Notes under the pieces: model-generated
What the model saw: the letters and a program-made list of their open reading frames with translations, nothing else
Databases searched by the model: none
What the model was told of the DNA's origin: nothing
Shown: piece after piece, positions 45,501 to 56,661 of the stretch
Layout: each line of letters opens with the position of its first letter
Numbering within the stretch: position 1 is the stretch's first letter
Made by a program: the position numbers and the translations under genes
Source of the DNA: Begonia masoniana
Taxonomy: Eukaryota; Streptophyta; Magnoliopsida; Cucurbitales; Begoniaceae
Assembly (NCBI GenBank): GCA_022432975.1
Contig: CM039502.1
Span: forward strand, 18,051,453 to 18,115,452
Direction of reading: 5' to 3'
Length of the DNA stretch: 64,000 bases

Positions 45501-45798
45501 ATAGCTGAAGAAGATTAACAGACCAAGATCTCTAACTTCGCTCAATGAAATTTCAAATACAGTTTTTTTCTGTGTTTTAGAGGGAAAAATACTTACTTGC
45601 GGGCATGAAAAGTGGGGGGTTGGGAGCTGGTGGGGGTTTGAGCTTCACGTGGATGAGAATGGCGGTTTGGCCTCTCTGGAGGATATTATCAGTCGCCCAT
45701 TTTAGAGCGTTTTGGCTGCCTTTGTCCTTGTCGATGGCTATGGCTACCAATCCAGTGCCTCCGTCTTTTCTTTCCAAATTGTTTTTCTCCAACCACAT
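42521..45798 (-). CDS. USP-domain receptor-like cytoplasmic kinase (RLCK class IX), 781 aa
   Basis: Nine exons, minus strand: 45,798-45,597; 45,462-45,296; 45,210-45,089; 44,896-44,703; 44,622-44,562; 44,486-44,198; 44,113-44,012; 43,841-43,413; 43,300-42,521. Phases fit throughout (2,346 bp). Residues 1-190 form a universal-stress-protein/adenine-nucleotide hydrolase-like domain. About 230-345 is a Ser-rich linker. About 346-465 is an Ala/Glu/Lys-rich coiled coil. About 480-760 is a protein kinase: glycine loop GEGGYGPVY near 486, Lys506 in VAIK, HRDLKPGN with Asp601, and DVG in place of DFG at 619. The family has the same DVG. Related plant U-box kinases carry a C-terminal U-box; here the protein ends soon after the kinase, so no E3 function is expected. 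No signal peptide or membrane segment is seen, which suggests a cytosolic or membrane-associated serine/threonine kinase. The substrate is unknown. Exon 3 appears to use a GC donor. Confidence 0.9.
45087..45088 (-). other. Probable GC-AG intron donor in the kinase gene
   Basis: The reading frame and family alignment (GGFL-R-FKATD) need exon 3 to end at 45,089, giving AAG|GCATGT with the acceptor TGAAG|ATTC at 44,897/44,896. The nearest GT breaks the frame. Confidence 0.7.
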
Positions 45799-46612
45799 TC
45801 TGAATGTCAGATTTTAATCGCTTCCTCCTATTGGGTTTGCAGAGATGGTGATTTACTGCTCTCTCTCTTGGTCTCTTTTCTCTGTAAATTTTCCTCTCTC
45901 TCTCTCTCTCTAGGAAACTCAGACCAAGAGAGATGGAGGACGGTCACAAACTCCTCTTTCCTTCTCTGCTTCGTTATATCTTTGTTTCTTGCTGTTGTCT
46001 CTCTCTCACACACTCTCCACGCGGCCATTGTTATCCACCTGAATTAGCTTCTGGTTTCTGTTGATTATCTTATTTTGATAAAGTCAAACTAACATCTCCA
46101 TGAAAATCTCAATCCTTCTTCCCCGCGTGATCCATCTATCCCATTTTCTTTAGGAAAAGGCGGATAATTCGCCAGATGTTTGCCCGTCAATGACTCACTG
46201 TCTCTTTGCCATTTTAAGGACACTCAATTTCAAGATTGTCATCGCCCGGGGCGACAGCCCTCCATACGCACTCTTGCTGGGTTTGCATGGCTCATCATGC
46301 AGCTGTCAGGTAGCGAAGATTTAGTCGTTAGTTAGTTGAATAGACAGCAGGCCGAGAATATTGGTCCCTTCAGTAAGTCTTTTCAGGTGGCGGACGGCGG
46401 AGCTGTTAGTCGAAGAGAGCAACTACTTAACCAACCGACCACCGTGGCAATGAGTCAAAATCGGGCCGACCCGAAAGTTGGCCAGAGGTCCCAGGCCAGT
46501 GAGCCCGTTCTCCTGAGGGTGGCCTGGGCCTTGAGCACATCATAGCTTAGTAATATGTGATAAGTAATATATGCAGGATTGACTTAAAATACTAGTTACA
46601 TATAAAATAATT
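45799..46612 (-). promoter_or_regulatory. 5' flank of the kinase gene
   Basis: CT/GA-rich tracts at 45,880-45,930 (GA repeats on the coding strand) are likely 5' UTR or core promoter. I could not place a TATA box. The stretch 46,250-46,560 is GC-richer and holds no gene I can support. The MULE starts at 46,613. Confidence 0.4.
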
Positions 46613-47213
46613 GGGTTTTTTTTAAAAAAAAACCCTGAACTAACAGTCAACCATAAAAAAATCCCTAAGGATTACTGTTCATCGTAAAACACCTCAACCT
46701 ATTGAAAACATTCATTTTAAACCTGGCAGGGGGGGTGAAGAGTACGTACTCACTCACCGAGTACGGCCGGTCCAGATGGAACGGCCGTACTCGACTCAAT
46801 TTTTAAAATTTTTACAAATATTAGAGATCGAGTACAGCCGGTCCAGCTGGACCGGCCGTACTCGCAAATCGAGTACGGCCCATAGGAGGACCAGCCGTCC
46901 TCCTATGGGCAAAACCCGTGACAAAAGTCACGGGTTTTGTCCTGTAGTGCCGAGTACGGCCGGTCCAAATGGACCGGCCGTACTCGCACCGTTAAAACCC
47001 GTGACAAAAGTCATGGGTTTTTGTCCTGTAGCGTCGAGTACGGCCGGTCCAAATGGACCGCCATACTCGCACCGTAAAAACCCGTGACTTCAGTCACGGG
47101 TTTTTTGTCCTCTAGTGCCGAGTACGGCCAGTCCAAATGGATCGGCCGTACTCGGCATGCAAATACCCGTGACTGAAGTCACGTGCCGTCGTACTCGGCC
47201 TCCCTATATAAAT
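46613..47213 (+). repeat. Left TIR of the MULE: array of palindromes
   Basis: From about 46,755 the TIR is a chain of short palindromes. GAGTACGGCCGGTCCA and its reverse complement alternate with AAACCCGTGAC and GTCACGGGTTT. The chain ends just before TATATAAA. It matches the right TIR in inverse order. Confidence 0.9.
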
Positions 47214-47635
47214 CTAACCCTCGCTCATTTGAAATCACACTCCTCTCCTCTCCCTCTCCCTCTCCCATTTTCAATCTTATTACTCACAATCCTCTCCCTC
47301 TCTTAATCCCACTAATATTTCCTTTCCTTTCCAATATTATTTTTCTCCTACTTCCAGGTATTATTTTTTTGATTGTTAATATGAATATTTTTATTATTTA
47401 TATCACATATGTCAAACTGTATGCATTATGTTTTTATTATTTATATATATATTTATTGTTTATATCATTAAAGTATAATTATTTTAATTTATGATTATTT
47501 ATTTAAATAATTTCGAATAATTCTAATACTTTTAAATATTTCTAATGTTTATTTATTTAATTATTAAATATTTGTAATACTTTTTTTCAATTATCGATAA
47601 TTTTTGTCTAATACTTTTTTTTACAAGATCTTACC

Positions 47636-48886
47636 ATGGAATTTTTGTCTCAAGATTGCCAAAGAAAGTTTGAGCAAGATCTGCGAAAACGCTCACTAAA
47701 CTTTTGCATGTATGTAGACTTTAGCGGTTGGGAGTCGTTGGGCATTAAACAAATGTTGGAGAATATCGGCCTAAACGAGATAAATGCATTGACAGGCGAG
47801 ACATGCGAGAGAATAGTTCGCTTATTCTACGCCAACCTGAGAACGGTCGGGACCGATGGAGTTTTAACAAGTTTGAGGACGTACATTCTTGGATTTGATT
47901 TTTTGATACGGGCAGAGCAGGTGAATGACGTCCTGGGATTTAACATAGAAGGGGCGGAGCGATATTACTATGCTTCCCGAGACTGCCCATTTTTTACATT
48001 GCCCGAGGGAGTAGAGTTCCTTCGCCAAATTCACTGCAACCCCAATATTGGGGTGTTCGTGAAGCCAAGAGCGCACGAGCTGAATGTTAGAGGTCGGGTT
48101 CTCCGAAACATGCTCGCCCACACTCTTCTGCCGCGAGAGGGTCATCGAAATCACGTCACTTGCATGAACCTCTATGTCATGGAGAAGCTATGCAACGGGA
48201 AACTTTTTGACCCCGGTTTCTTGATTTTAAATCACATGCGTGAGATCGGGAGGGCACCCACCACTAATCTCTCATACGGGTCATTGATTATGAAGCTCGT
48301 CATGCGAGCTGGTATTCGCATACCGGTTGGAGAGCAGATAATCCCTCGTAGATCGACCGACATATTTGACACGACCCAGTTGATACGGATGGGGATCATC
48401 GAAGTCGATGGCGAGTGGGTGCTAAGAAGAAATCAGGGGGTATCCACCTCTCGGGCATCCACCTCTCGGGCAGTGCCGATGGATGAGACTACATCGCCAC
48501 CAAACGCCCCCCAAGAGGATGAGAGAAGCGGCTGGGATACAAAGCAGTATCTATAACAGCTATATCAGATGCAAGCGACGCATCAACAGCAGTTGAATGA
48601 TATGCACCAGCAACAGTACCAGCAATAGCAGCAGATAAATGAGATGCATCGAATGCACCACCACCAACAGTACCAGCAACAGCGGCAAATATATGAGATG
48701 CAGCAAACACAACAGCAACAGCTGCAGCAATTGCTGGAATCACAGCAAAGCCAGCAACGAGAGATGCAACAACTGGTCTCTGCTCAGCATTATCTCAACG
48801 AGTCTTATAAAGAGATAAGCGAGAGGTGGGCGACTTGGATGGCGAAAAACGCCACGGACTCTGACGATGATGCCCCTCCTGTGTAG
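47636..48886 (+). pseudogene. MULE second gene: plant-transposon-type protein with Gln-rich tail
   Basis: ATG at 47,636. One frame runs to TAG 48,884-48,886 (416 codons) apart from TAA at 48,554-48,556 and TAG at 48,626-48,628, both in the Gln-rich tail where CAA/CAG would be expected. Residues about 1-235 resemble the domain annotated as 'putative plant transposon protein' (Transposase_32 type), with the RNMLAHTLLPREGHR core near residue 158. That domain has no proven activity. The C-terminal third is Gln/Met/His-rich and likely coiled coil. The gene sits in the mudrB position, convergent with the transposase, but does not resemble maize mudrB as I know it. A leader intron (donor 47,359) is likely. 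The domain call is from memory of the family pattern. Confidence 0.7.
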
Positions 48887-49976
48887 TCTGCTTAGTTGTT
48901 GTATGTAAATTTGTTGTACTTTACAATAAACTAAATTTTTACCATATGTAGAACAAATCATAGAAAGGTAATCTAAAAATTTTCGTGATTTTCTAACACT
49001 TGCACGATTTATTATAATTTAACTCTAAAATAATTAATTAAAATTATAATAAATTTTAGGGATTTTTTAAAAAAAAACCCTAAAGTATGGGTTGGTTTTA
49101 AAAAAACCCTTAAAATACACTGTTCATCGAGAAAAACATATGAACAGTGTATTCAATTTTTTGTAATTTTTTGCAAAAATAAAGTTGGAGGAGATATTCA
49201 ATAACAGATCTCACTGTCATTTCGCTTGAGAGATTAGTGGAGATATTCAATAACAGATCTCATACAATTTTTTAAAAGGTTTTGAATCACCGACCGTTGT
49301 AAGTTATGTTGGGTTATAAATGGAAAAGTGTCATAATCATAAAAGAAATAATTATCTTCTGCTTTGGGAATGGAACGTATTTCTCATCAATACGCCTACT
49401 CTGCTTAGGCACTGTAAATATGTTTCTCTCTCTTACTCACCCACACAATTAGAGCAATTCAGGAAGTCGATTCTGACTTCAACCCTGCTAATTTTCTTGT
49501 TGGTAACTCGTGGGGGAGAGAGAAGAGAGAAATTAAAGGATAATTGGAGTAAATAATAACTTACATCAACCATTATTGACGTAATTAATCTCTATTTTAT
49601 GATTAAACTGATGACGTGTGCTTTCATAAAGGTTCTCTTGCTTGGATAAGAGCTCCACCAATGACAGAGCTCGAAACATCATCTTCTCTAGTTCCCTGAG
49701 CTCTTGAGGCATCGTCTTCAAAGTCAAAGACTTTTCGTAAAACTCAAATAAGGTGTATTAAAATTTTCTATTTACTTTAATTTTAGATGGCAAAAAACAT
49801 CAACTCCACTGATGCCATAGTTCGGAGCATCGTCTTCTCAGAGCTCCAGAAGCGTCGCCTTCAAAATGAATGACTTGAAGCTCTATATTTGTAGGCAAAA
49901 AATATGTACGAAAATAAAGAGAAAAATGACATTAAGAACAAAGAAATTTATACTAAATCAAAAACTTTACAAAAAT
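48887..49976. other. MULE intergenic region between convergent genes
   Basis: AT-rich. At 49,056-49,175 GGGATTTTTTAAAAAAAAACCCT and CACTGTTCATCG echo the outer TIR end. At 49,188-49,265 GGAGATATTCAATAACAGAT occurs twice. No gene seen. Possibly a decayed nested element or TIR-derived filler. Confidence 0.45.
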
Positions 49977-52125
49977 TTACACATTCCTGCCACGACCGCG
50001 TGTCAAAGATTCCTGCGTCCCATCAAATGTGTTAAAGCCCATGAATGTATCCTGCGAAGCAGCGCCTGAAGTTGATCCCCGGTTAGGACAAGTGCGAGTA
50101 TTATGCCCCTGCTGCCGACATATACCACAACGCACGGTTGCGTTCCTCTTACTGATTCTGGAGCTTGACGGCTCTTCAGGATCTCGCACTCTTATCTTCT
50201 TCGGCCTACCAGGTTGACGTCATTTTTTTGGCGGGAGGATTTCGTTCATATCTCGTACGATCGGCCACATTATTGGGCCACTGATCGGACGAATATAGTG
50301 TGAGTACATCTGCAGGTATCTTCCCCTGTAATAGCATGCATGCACGTAGTCTTCTGGCGCGACTCTCATCCAGTACATGCAAGAAATGGAATGGACACAC
50401 GGGATTCCTGTACGCTCCCACCGAGTGCAGTTGCACACACCCAAAGTCATGTCCACCTCGAATTGGTCGTATCCATTGCTGACTTGAAATCGTGTAGCTC
50501 CCGAAAACGTTGCATGCCAGTTCCCAGATGCACTCTTAAGCTTGTCAAGCTTTGCTTTGATCTTGGGACACAAGATCTCATTTGAATCAAACAGCTTCTC
50601 ATATTTCTTGACGATACGAGTCATCAAGCGTGTTCGGATCATCTCGAACATGGTCAGGATCGGTTTGTCCCTGACTGGCAAAAGAAGTGCATTGAATGAC
50701 TCGCTCAAGTTATTCAAACCCAGATCGCACTTGGAATTCGGAGAGAAGGCATAACTAGCCCAATATTTCGGCTCTTCTGCTCGAAGCCAATCGTGGGCTG
50801 CCGGACATAGCCCGTGTAGTTTCTGCATTTCATGCTCGAAATGGGCCTCAATGGGTGCTCTGGCCGCATTCCACATCGCATCTCTGTATGCTTTGCCCCG
50901 AAAATGGTTTTTGAAATTTGCATACATATGCCGGAGGCAGAAGCGGTGTTCAGCGTATGGGAATTGATCTCGAATTGCGCTCCGTAACCCCTGATATTTG
51001 CGTGAACAATGGCGTTAATAAAATAATATTAAACCCCGACCGCCAAAAAATTTTGAAATAACATATAAAAATGCATCATACCTTTTGTCGATCTGAAATA
51101 AGTGTCCAACCGTAGCCATGCTGAGTGTTGAGGTCTTCCTTTAATATACGCAAAAACCATATCCATGACTCTGCACACTCAGACTCGACGTTGGCAACAG
51201 CAACGGGATAGATTCCATCGTTTCCATCAATGCTGACGGCCGTGAGTAGTTGGCCAACACACGAGCCCTCTAGATGACAGTCATCCAAGCAGATAACGGT
51301 TCTCCCGTACTCCAGCAACCCAGTCTTGCAAGCAACCATGCACATGTAGAATCTTTGGAATCCCAATTGATTATGGCCCACTGGGTTTCCATCAATTTTT
51401 ACTGTGCTGCCCGGATTTGATCTGAATATTTCGGCTGCATAAGACCAAAGCTGCCCGTACTGTTCGTCCCACTTCCCTTCATTGAGGGTTCGAGCTATGC
51501 TTCTTGCTCTTGTGGTAAGACTGGGTGAAATGTCGACGATGAAGTCATTCCTCACTGTCTCCATAATAGATGAGATGTCCCAGGTAGGGTGACTTTTGAA
51601 CCTGTACAGGTAATGGTTCGCCAGCCATTTTGCTGAAGCGCGTCGATTTTCAACTTGCCTAGAATAACAGTGAGAGTCGATCAAGCTCTTTATTTGAAAT
51701 GTTCGCTCATTTTGCATCAGCGAAGCATGCAGTCGCCACCCACATCCATCTCCACATTCAGCCGTTAGTCGACTTCTTTCACATTTAATATATGTAATAC
51801 CATAACAATTTTCTATAGAATATTGGTCTATCTCGTTTTTCAGTTCCTGCAAAGAACCATATTGTTTACCCTTATGAAATCCAAGTGAGATTTGTTCTCT
51901 TACCGGTATGCTTTCCATCTCGTCGTCATCTGAGCCGACCGGTGTTCGAAGCTCATCGTCTAGCGATTTGGAGGTCGAATAGACATATATTTCTTCATTT
52001 GCCAGTAGGTTATCGAATGCTCGTACATCACCATATTCCGGCGTGTTGTCCAAATCCCAATCCATTTCGGCATCACCACTTGATCGCTCATCTAAATCAA
52101 TTGATCTGCTTGAGTCGGAATCCAT
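49977..52125 (-). pseudogene. mudrA-type MULE transposase (about 685 codons, one stop)
   Basis: Exon 1 is 52,125-51,082 (348 codons from the ATG at 52,123-52,125) and exon 2 is 50,990-49,977. The intron has a GTATGA donor and ATATCAG acceptor. Residues about 80-200 hold the MuDR-type Cys/His DNA-binding region. The catalytic domain has the first Asp in LDDCHLEG (281-282) and a second in SDRQKG (345). The SWIM zinc finger (C-N-C...C-V-H) is at about 534-548. A TGA at 50,220-50,222 (codon 605) interrupts the frame, which otherwise continues into a Cys-x2-Cys-x4-His-x4-Cys knuckle (about 636-649). The TGA may be a CGA change. The truncated product would keep the catalytic and SWIM parts, so residual activity cannot be excluded. 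The protein would bind the TIRs and cut and paste the element in the nucleus. Confidence 0.88.
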
Positions 52126-52503
52126 TTTCGTCGCTAATAAAATCTTCATCAAAAAAATAAATGCAATCCAATTATTTACAGTACTAGAAATATTCATTAA
52201 AAAAATATATAGTAAATGATAAAATTGAAAAAAATAGTATTAGAAATATTCATCGATAATCAAGAAATTAACATTATAAATATTTAAATAAAAAAACTCA
52301 AATACAAATTAAAATAATTAAACAAAATCTAAATACCTGTAAATAAAGCCGGAAGAATATGGTCGAAATAAGAAGTTGAAATTAGAAATGAGTAAGAGAT
52401 TTGAGAGAGAGAGCTTCGAGAGAATTGAGAGGGGTAAGGGAGGGAGGATGTGAGAGGGGTAAGGGAGGGAGGGTGTGTGATATTTTCAAACCCCGAATTG
52501 GGG

Positions 52504-53156
52504 TTTATATAGGGGAGTCGAGTACGGCCGGTCCAACTGGACCGGCCGTACTCGACCAGACACGGGTCTTGTTTGTTTGTGAGGTGAGTACGGCTGGTGC
52601 AAATGGACCAGCCGTACTCACCCACAAAAAAACAAAAACCCGTGACTGAAGTCACAGGTTTTTACGGTGCGAGTACGGCCGGTCCATTTGGACCGGCCGT
52701 ACTCGGCACTAGAGGACAAAAAACCCGTGACTGAAGTCACGGGTTTTTACGGTGCGAATACGGCCAGTCCATTTGGACCGCCGTACTCGGCGCTATAGGA
52801 CAAAAACCCGTGACTTTTGTCACGGGTTTTAACTGTGAATGGACCGGCCGTACTCGGCACTACAGAACAAAACCCGTGACTTTTGTCATGGGTTTTGCCC
52901 ATAGGAGGACGGCTGGTCCTCCTATGGGCCGTACTCGGTCTCTAATATTTGCAAAAATTTTACAAATCGAGTCGAGTACGACCGGTCCATCTGGACCGGC
53001 CGTACTCGGTGAGTGAGTACGTACTCCTCACCCCCCCCCCTGCCAGGTTTAAAATGAATATTTTCAATAGGTTGGGGTATTTTACGATGAACAGTAATCT
53101 TTAGGGGTTTTTTTATGGTTGACCGTTAGTTCAGGGTTTTTTTTTATAAAAAACCC
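52504..53156 (-). repeat. Right TIR of the MULE
   Basis: Inverse counterpart of 46,613-47,213, with the same palindrome chain, including the AGGAGGAC/GTCCTCCT unit near 52,905-52,930, and a C-run at 53,030-53,040. TATATAAA (minus strand) marks its inner edge. Confidence 0.9.
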
Positions 53157-53289
53157 AAAATAATTTAATGATTAATATAATATTTATAAATAATTAATTT
53201 ATTATATTAATTAAATAAATATTGTTAGATATATCTGTGAGTAATTAAAAATAGTGTAAGTAAGATAATAAATGTAATATTATTATTTT

Positions 53290-54137
53290 GGGTAATTATC
53301 GATTTGAACCCTGTACTATACACGTTTTTTCAATTCGGCCCCTGTACTAAAAAAACCGGCAAACCGAACCCTGTACTTTGATTCTGTTATCAATTTTGAC
53401 CTTCTATCAATAATTTCATTAAACCTTCATTAAAAAAACTAACAAACAATCTTAGATTCAGTTGAAATTTTTACCACATGTTCACCACTTAATGAGAAGA
53501 TAATCGGAAAATTTTAGTGATTTTTTAACACATGTACGATTTATTAAAATTTTATTTTAGTATTTTATTAAAATATTATAATAAATCATACAAATTTTAG
53601 AAAATCACGAAACTTTTTCTATTATCTACCCATGATAGGTTGAACATGTGGAAAAGTTTTCAAATAAATCAAATATTTTTTAGTATTTTTTTAAAAATTA
53701 ATTTATAAAGTATAGAAGAAACTGAGATTAATTTAAATAAATACCAAAAGGTATTGGATTTATTTGAAACTTTTTCTAGATGTTCATCATATTATAGGTA
53801 GATAATAAAAAAATTTGCGTAATTTTTTAAGACTTGTATGATTTATTATAATATTTTTAAAAACTATAAAAATAAAATTATAATAAATCGTAGATGTGTT
53901 AAAAAATCACCAAAATTTTCAAATTATCTTCTCATTAAGTAATAAACATGTGGTAAAAATTTCAATTGAATCTAAGATCGTTTGATAGTTTTTTCAATGA
54001 GGGTTTTATAAAATTGTTGATAGAAGGTCAAAACTGATAACAGAATTAAATTACAGGGTTCGGTTTGCCCGTTTTTTTAGTACAGGGGCTGAATTGAAAA
54101 AATGTGTATAGTACAGGGTTCAAATCGATAATTTCCC
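53290..54137. mobile_element. Fold-back MITE, Mutator-type TSD
   Basis: 848 bp, starting GGGTAATTATCGATTTGAAC and ending in its near-perfect reverse complement, flanked by TATTATTTT (53,281-53,289 and 54,138-54,146). The inverted similarity extends for most of each ~400-bp half, so the RNA or single strand would fold into one long hairpin. A 9-bp TSD and GGG/CCC ends suggest mobilisation by a MULE transposase. No coding capacity. Confidence 0.88.
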
Positions 54138-54146
54138 TATTATTTT

Positions 54147-54629
54147 TTATTATATAAAAGAAAGTAAAAGATTAAAGTGTTTGGCTCCTCAGTTTTGTTA
54201 TCACAACCCGTGATAAGTTATCCTGGTGTCGTTTATGCCATTATTGGGCCGGCAAATTAACTGTGTATTGCACTTTTCTTCTTTTCCTTAATTTTTTGCC
54301 ACGTAATGGTAACTGCAAACTTTATAAATTGAATTTGACTAGTCAACGCCACAATTACAATTTATTATTAATTAGAAAAAAATAAACAACCAATTATATT
54401 GCAATTATCAATTAATGACGTCATTAATTTTGCCAGTGTTACTATCTTCACACACGAAAAGGCTTCTTTCTATCACAGAATTCTCGACGCTTTCCATCGT
54501 CTTCCTCCAAACCTCTGCTCTACCACAAGCTTCCATGCATTTAAACCTTACCTGCCATTGCTATTCCCTACTACTGTAGCTACTCATTCTCTTTCATCTT
54601 CTTTGCTCTTTCTTTTCTCTATTCCCCCA
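54147..54629 (+). promoter_or_regulatory. Promoter and 5' UTR of the DUF3537 gene
   Basis: TATAAATT at 54,323-54,330 lies about 300 bp before the chosen ATG. A pyrimidine-rich leader follows from about 54,450. The reading frame is open upstream to 54,399 but has no ATG there. Confidence 0.5.
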
Positions 54630-56661
54630 ATGAAGTCCACGACCATCGACGTCGACTTCTCCGCCGATCCTCCCGGAGAAGACGACGTTCCCTTACTTCT
54701 CCAGCCCGCCTATGCCCGATCTAAGTCCATGATCTTTGATGAACTTCGTAACTTTCGCGTAACTCTCAAATGGTGCGCACTTGATCACTCGTCCTCCGTC
54801 CGGAGATTCATCTCCTTCGTTGTTTTCTTCTTCCTCGCCATTCTTGTCCCTTCAATGACGTCGCTTTACGTCAAACTCCCATCCACCGCTTCTCCCAACT
54901 ACCCAGTCTCCTTAAACAAACTAGTTCATCTTCCTGAATCAGCCCTTGCAGTCATCGGATTCTTTACGCTGTCTCGGTTTTTCTCTCGGTACGGACTCCG
55001 GCAGCTCCTGTTTCTCGACGAGTTACAGGAGGACTCGCAATACGTCCGGCGAGGCTACACCAGAGAGCTCGATAAGGCGTTTCGCTACCTTGCTTACATT
55101 CTCTTTCTGTCGTTTTTAGTGGAGCTAGCCCACAAAGTTGTCTTCTTCTCCTCAGTTAAAATCTCTCTTCCATTAATTTGCCAGAGCTTCCCTCTGAATT
55201 ATATCGTCTTCCTCCTCGTGCTGGCTTCGTGGGTGTACAGAACCGGGGTGTTTCTACTCGTCTGTGTTCTTTTCCGGTTGACTTGTGAGCTTCAGATTCT
55301 CCGACTGCAGGGGCTTCATAAGCTATTTGAAGAGTTGTGTTTAGGGTCTGATCACACCCAACTCATATTCATAGAGCATTTGAGGATCAGAAAACAATTA
55401 TGGGTTACGAGCCATCGGTACCGATTCTTCATTATTGGGTGTTGGATTACCATTTCTGTCAGCCAGTTGGGTGCTTTATTACTGATTTTGGCATCAAAGG
55501 CTGATAGAAGTTTCTTCAACTCTGGTGATCTTGTCGTAAGTTTCTTAATATCTTTGCGAGGATTTGTTGGGTATAAGACCGTTTCCACAATCTCATGTTG
55601 AAAATTAGTGGTCTTTAATTAATCAATGTTGCTAGCATGTCTTCTCCAAGTATCCCAGCATGTTTTGGGATCAAAACCCAAAAACAAAACCTTCTAGGTC
55701 GAAATTAAAAGCAGAAAATATTGTATTATTCGGTAGAATTTGAGATGTTACGTTAGTATTATTAGAGTCAAGCCTAAATGTAGTAGACGAAAACGTCAAG
55801 CCTCCTCGTGAGAATTAATTGAGGCCCAAGACCATAATCTGATCATAATCTTACGTTAGAAATTTGCAATCACACATGGTTTATATATATAGCATGTGAT
55901 TTCTATATAGTATAACGTGTTTTTTGTTCAAAACCATTTAAGATTATATCTAAATTAGACAATATTATACTAAACAATAAATATTTGTTCTTACACATGA
56001 TGGAAAAGAAACCCGTTTGGTGGAGCTCAAGTTTGTACAAACTCGAACGGGAAACCATGTTGTTAAGACAATATGATCAACTGCAAGAAAGAATTAAACG
56101 TACAATATTTTCTGCTGTGAATTTGATGAAATTTGACTGTGCATGCACTTGGACGTTCGAAAAAGGTTTGCTCGGCGGTGCAGCTAAGTGGGTTTTTCTT
56201 GAGCTTGATGGGGGCAGCCAGAATAACACACAGGGCCCAAGGGATCGTCTCGATTGCCACCAAATGGCACATGCTGGTCACTTGCTCCGCGTTGGCGGCG
56301 ACCTCCGACCACCACAAAAACCATGAAGTAGAAGCCGATGACGCCATTGAAGAACATGCCGGAGACGGAGACGGAGACGGCGATTCATCTTCGTCTGGAA
56401 TTTCAATCTCAATCTCCAATGACCCTTTGTCCTTCCAAACCAGACAAGCTTTAGGTGAACACATAATAATCCTTCATCTTCTCATTCTTTCGTTATTTTT
56501 AACGATTGTCTGAATTTGTTGCAGTGAGCTATATGCAGCACAACAATGGTGGAATAACTGTGTTTGGGTTTGCGTTGGATAGAGGATTGCTTCATACTCT
56601 CTTTGCTTTTGAGTTCTCTTTGGTCCTTTGGATTCTTAGCAAGGTTGTCGTTCTTTCTTGA
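54630..56661 (+). CDS. DUF3537 multi-pass membrane protein (GRL-like), 443 aa
   Basis: Three exons: 54,630-55,535; 56,166-56,454; 56,525-56,661 (1,332 bp; GT-AG introns, phases fit). The first in-frame ATG gives a 50-residue acidic cytosolic start, then about seven hydrophobic segments (roughly 60-80, 103-118, 153-180, 190-215, 264-290, 303-320, 420-440). DUF3537 proteins are plant members of a superfamily distantly related to insect gustatory/odorant receptors; older annotations call them ligand-gated channels. Ligand and transport activity in plants are not established. Conserved family stretches are easy to see, such as LDELQEDS and GAARITHRAQGI. The loop before the last segment has an Asp/Gly run (Asp-Gly repeats then Ser-rich) encoded by a GACGGA microsatellite. 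The frame is intact. Confidence 0.88.

Larger units (their letters stand above)
46613..53156. mobile_element. Autonomous-type Mutator-like element with two convergent genes
   Basis: 6,544 bp, flanked by the perfect 9-bp duplication AAAATAATT (46,604-46,612 and 53,157-53,165). Termini start GGGTTTTTT and carry long inverted repeats of about 600 bp. A mudrA-type transposase runs leftward from the right TIR. A second gene runs rightward from the left TIR. Each TIR ends with TATATAAA facing inward (47,205-47,213 and 52,504-52,511), and each gene seems to have a 5'-UTR intron with a CAG|GTATT donor (47,358/47,359 and 52,337/52,336). The few in-frame stops suggest a recently inactivated copy. Confidence 0.92.

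Noticed and set aside
46336..46545. 69-codon ORF before the MULE
   Set aside because: No recognisable domain, no supporting signals, short.
54399..54629. N-terminal extension of the DUF3537 protein
   Set aside because: The open frame upstream begins at TTG and has no ATG before 54,630; family proteins start near the acidic segment.
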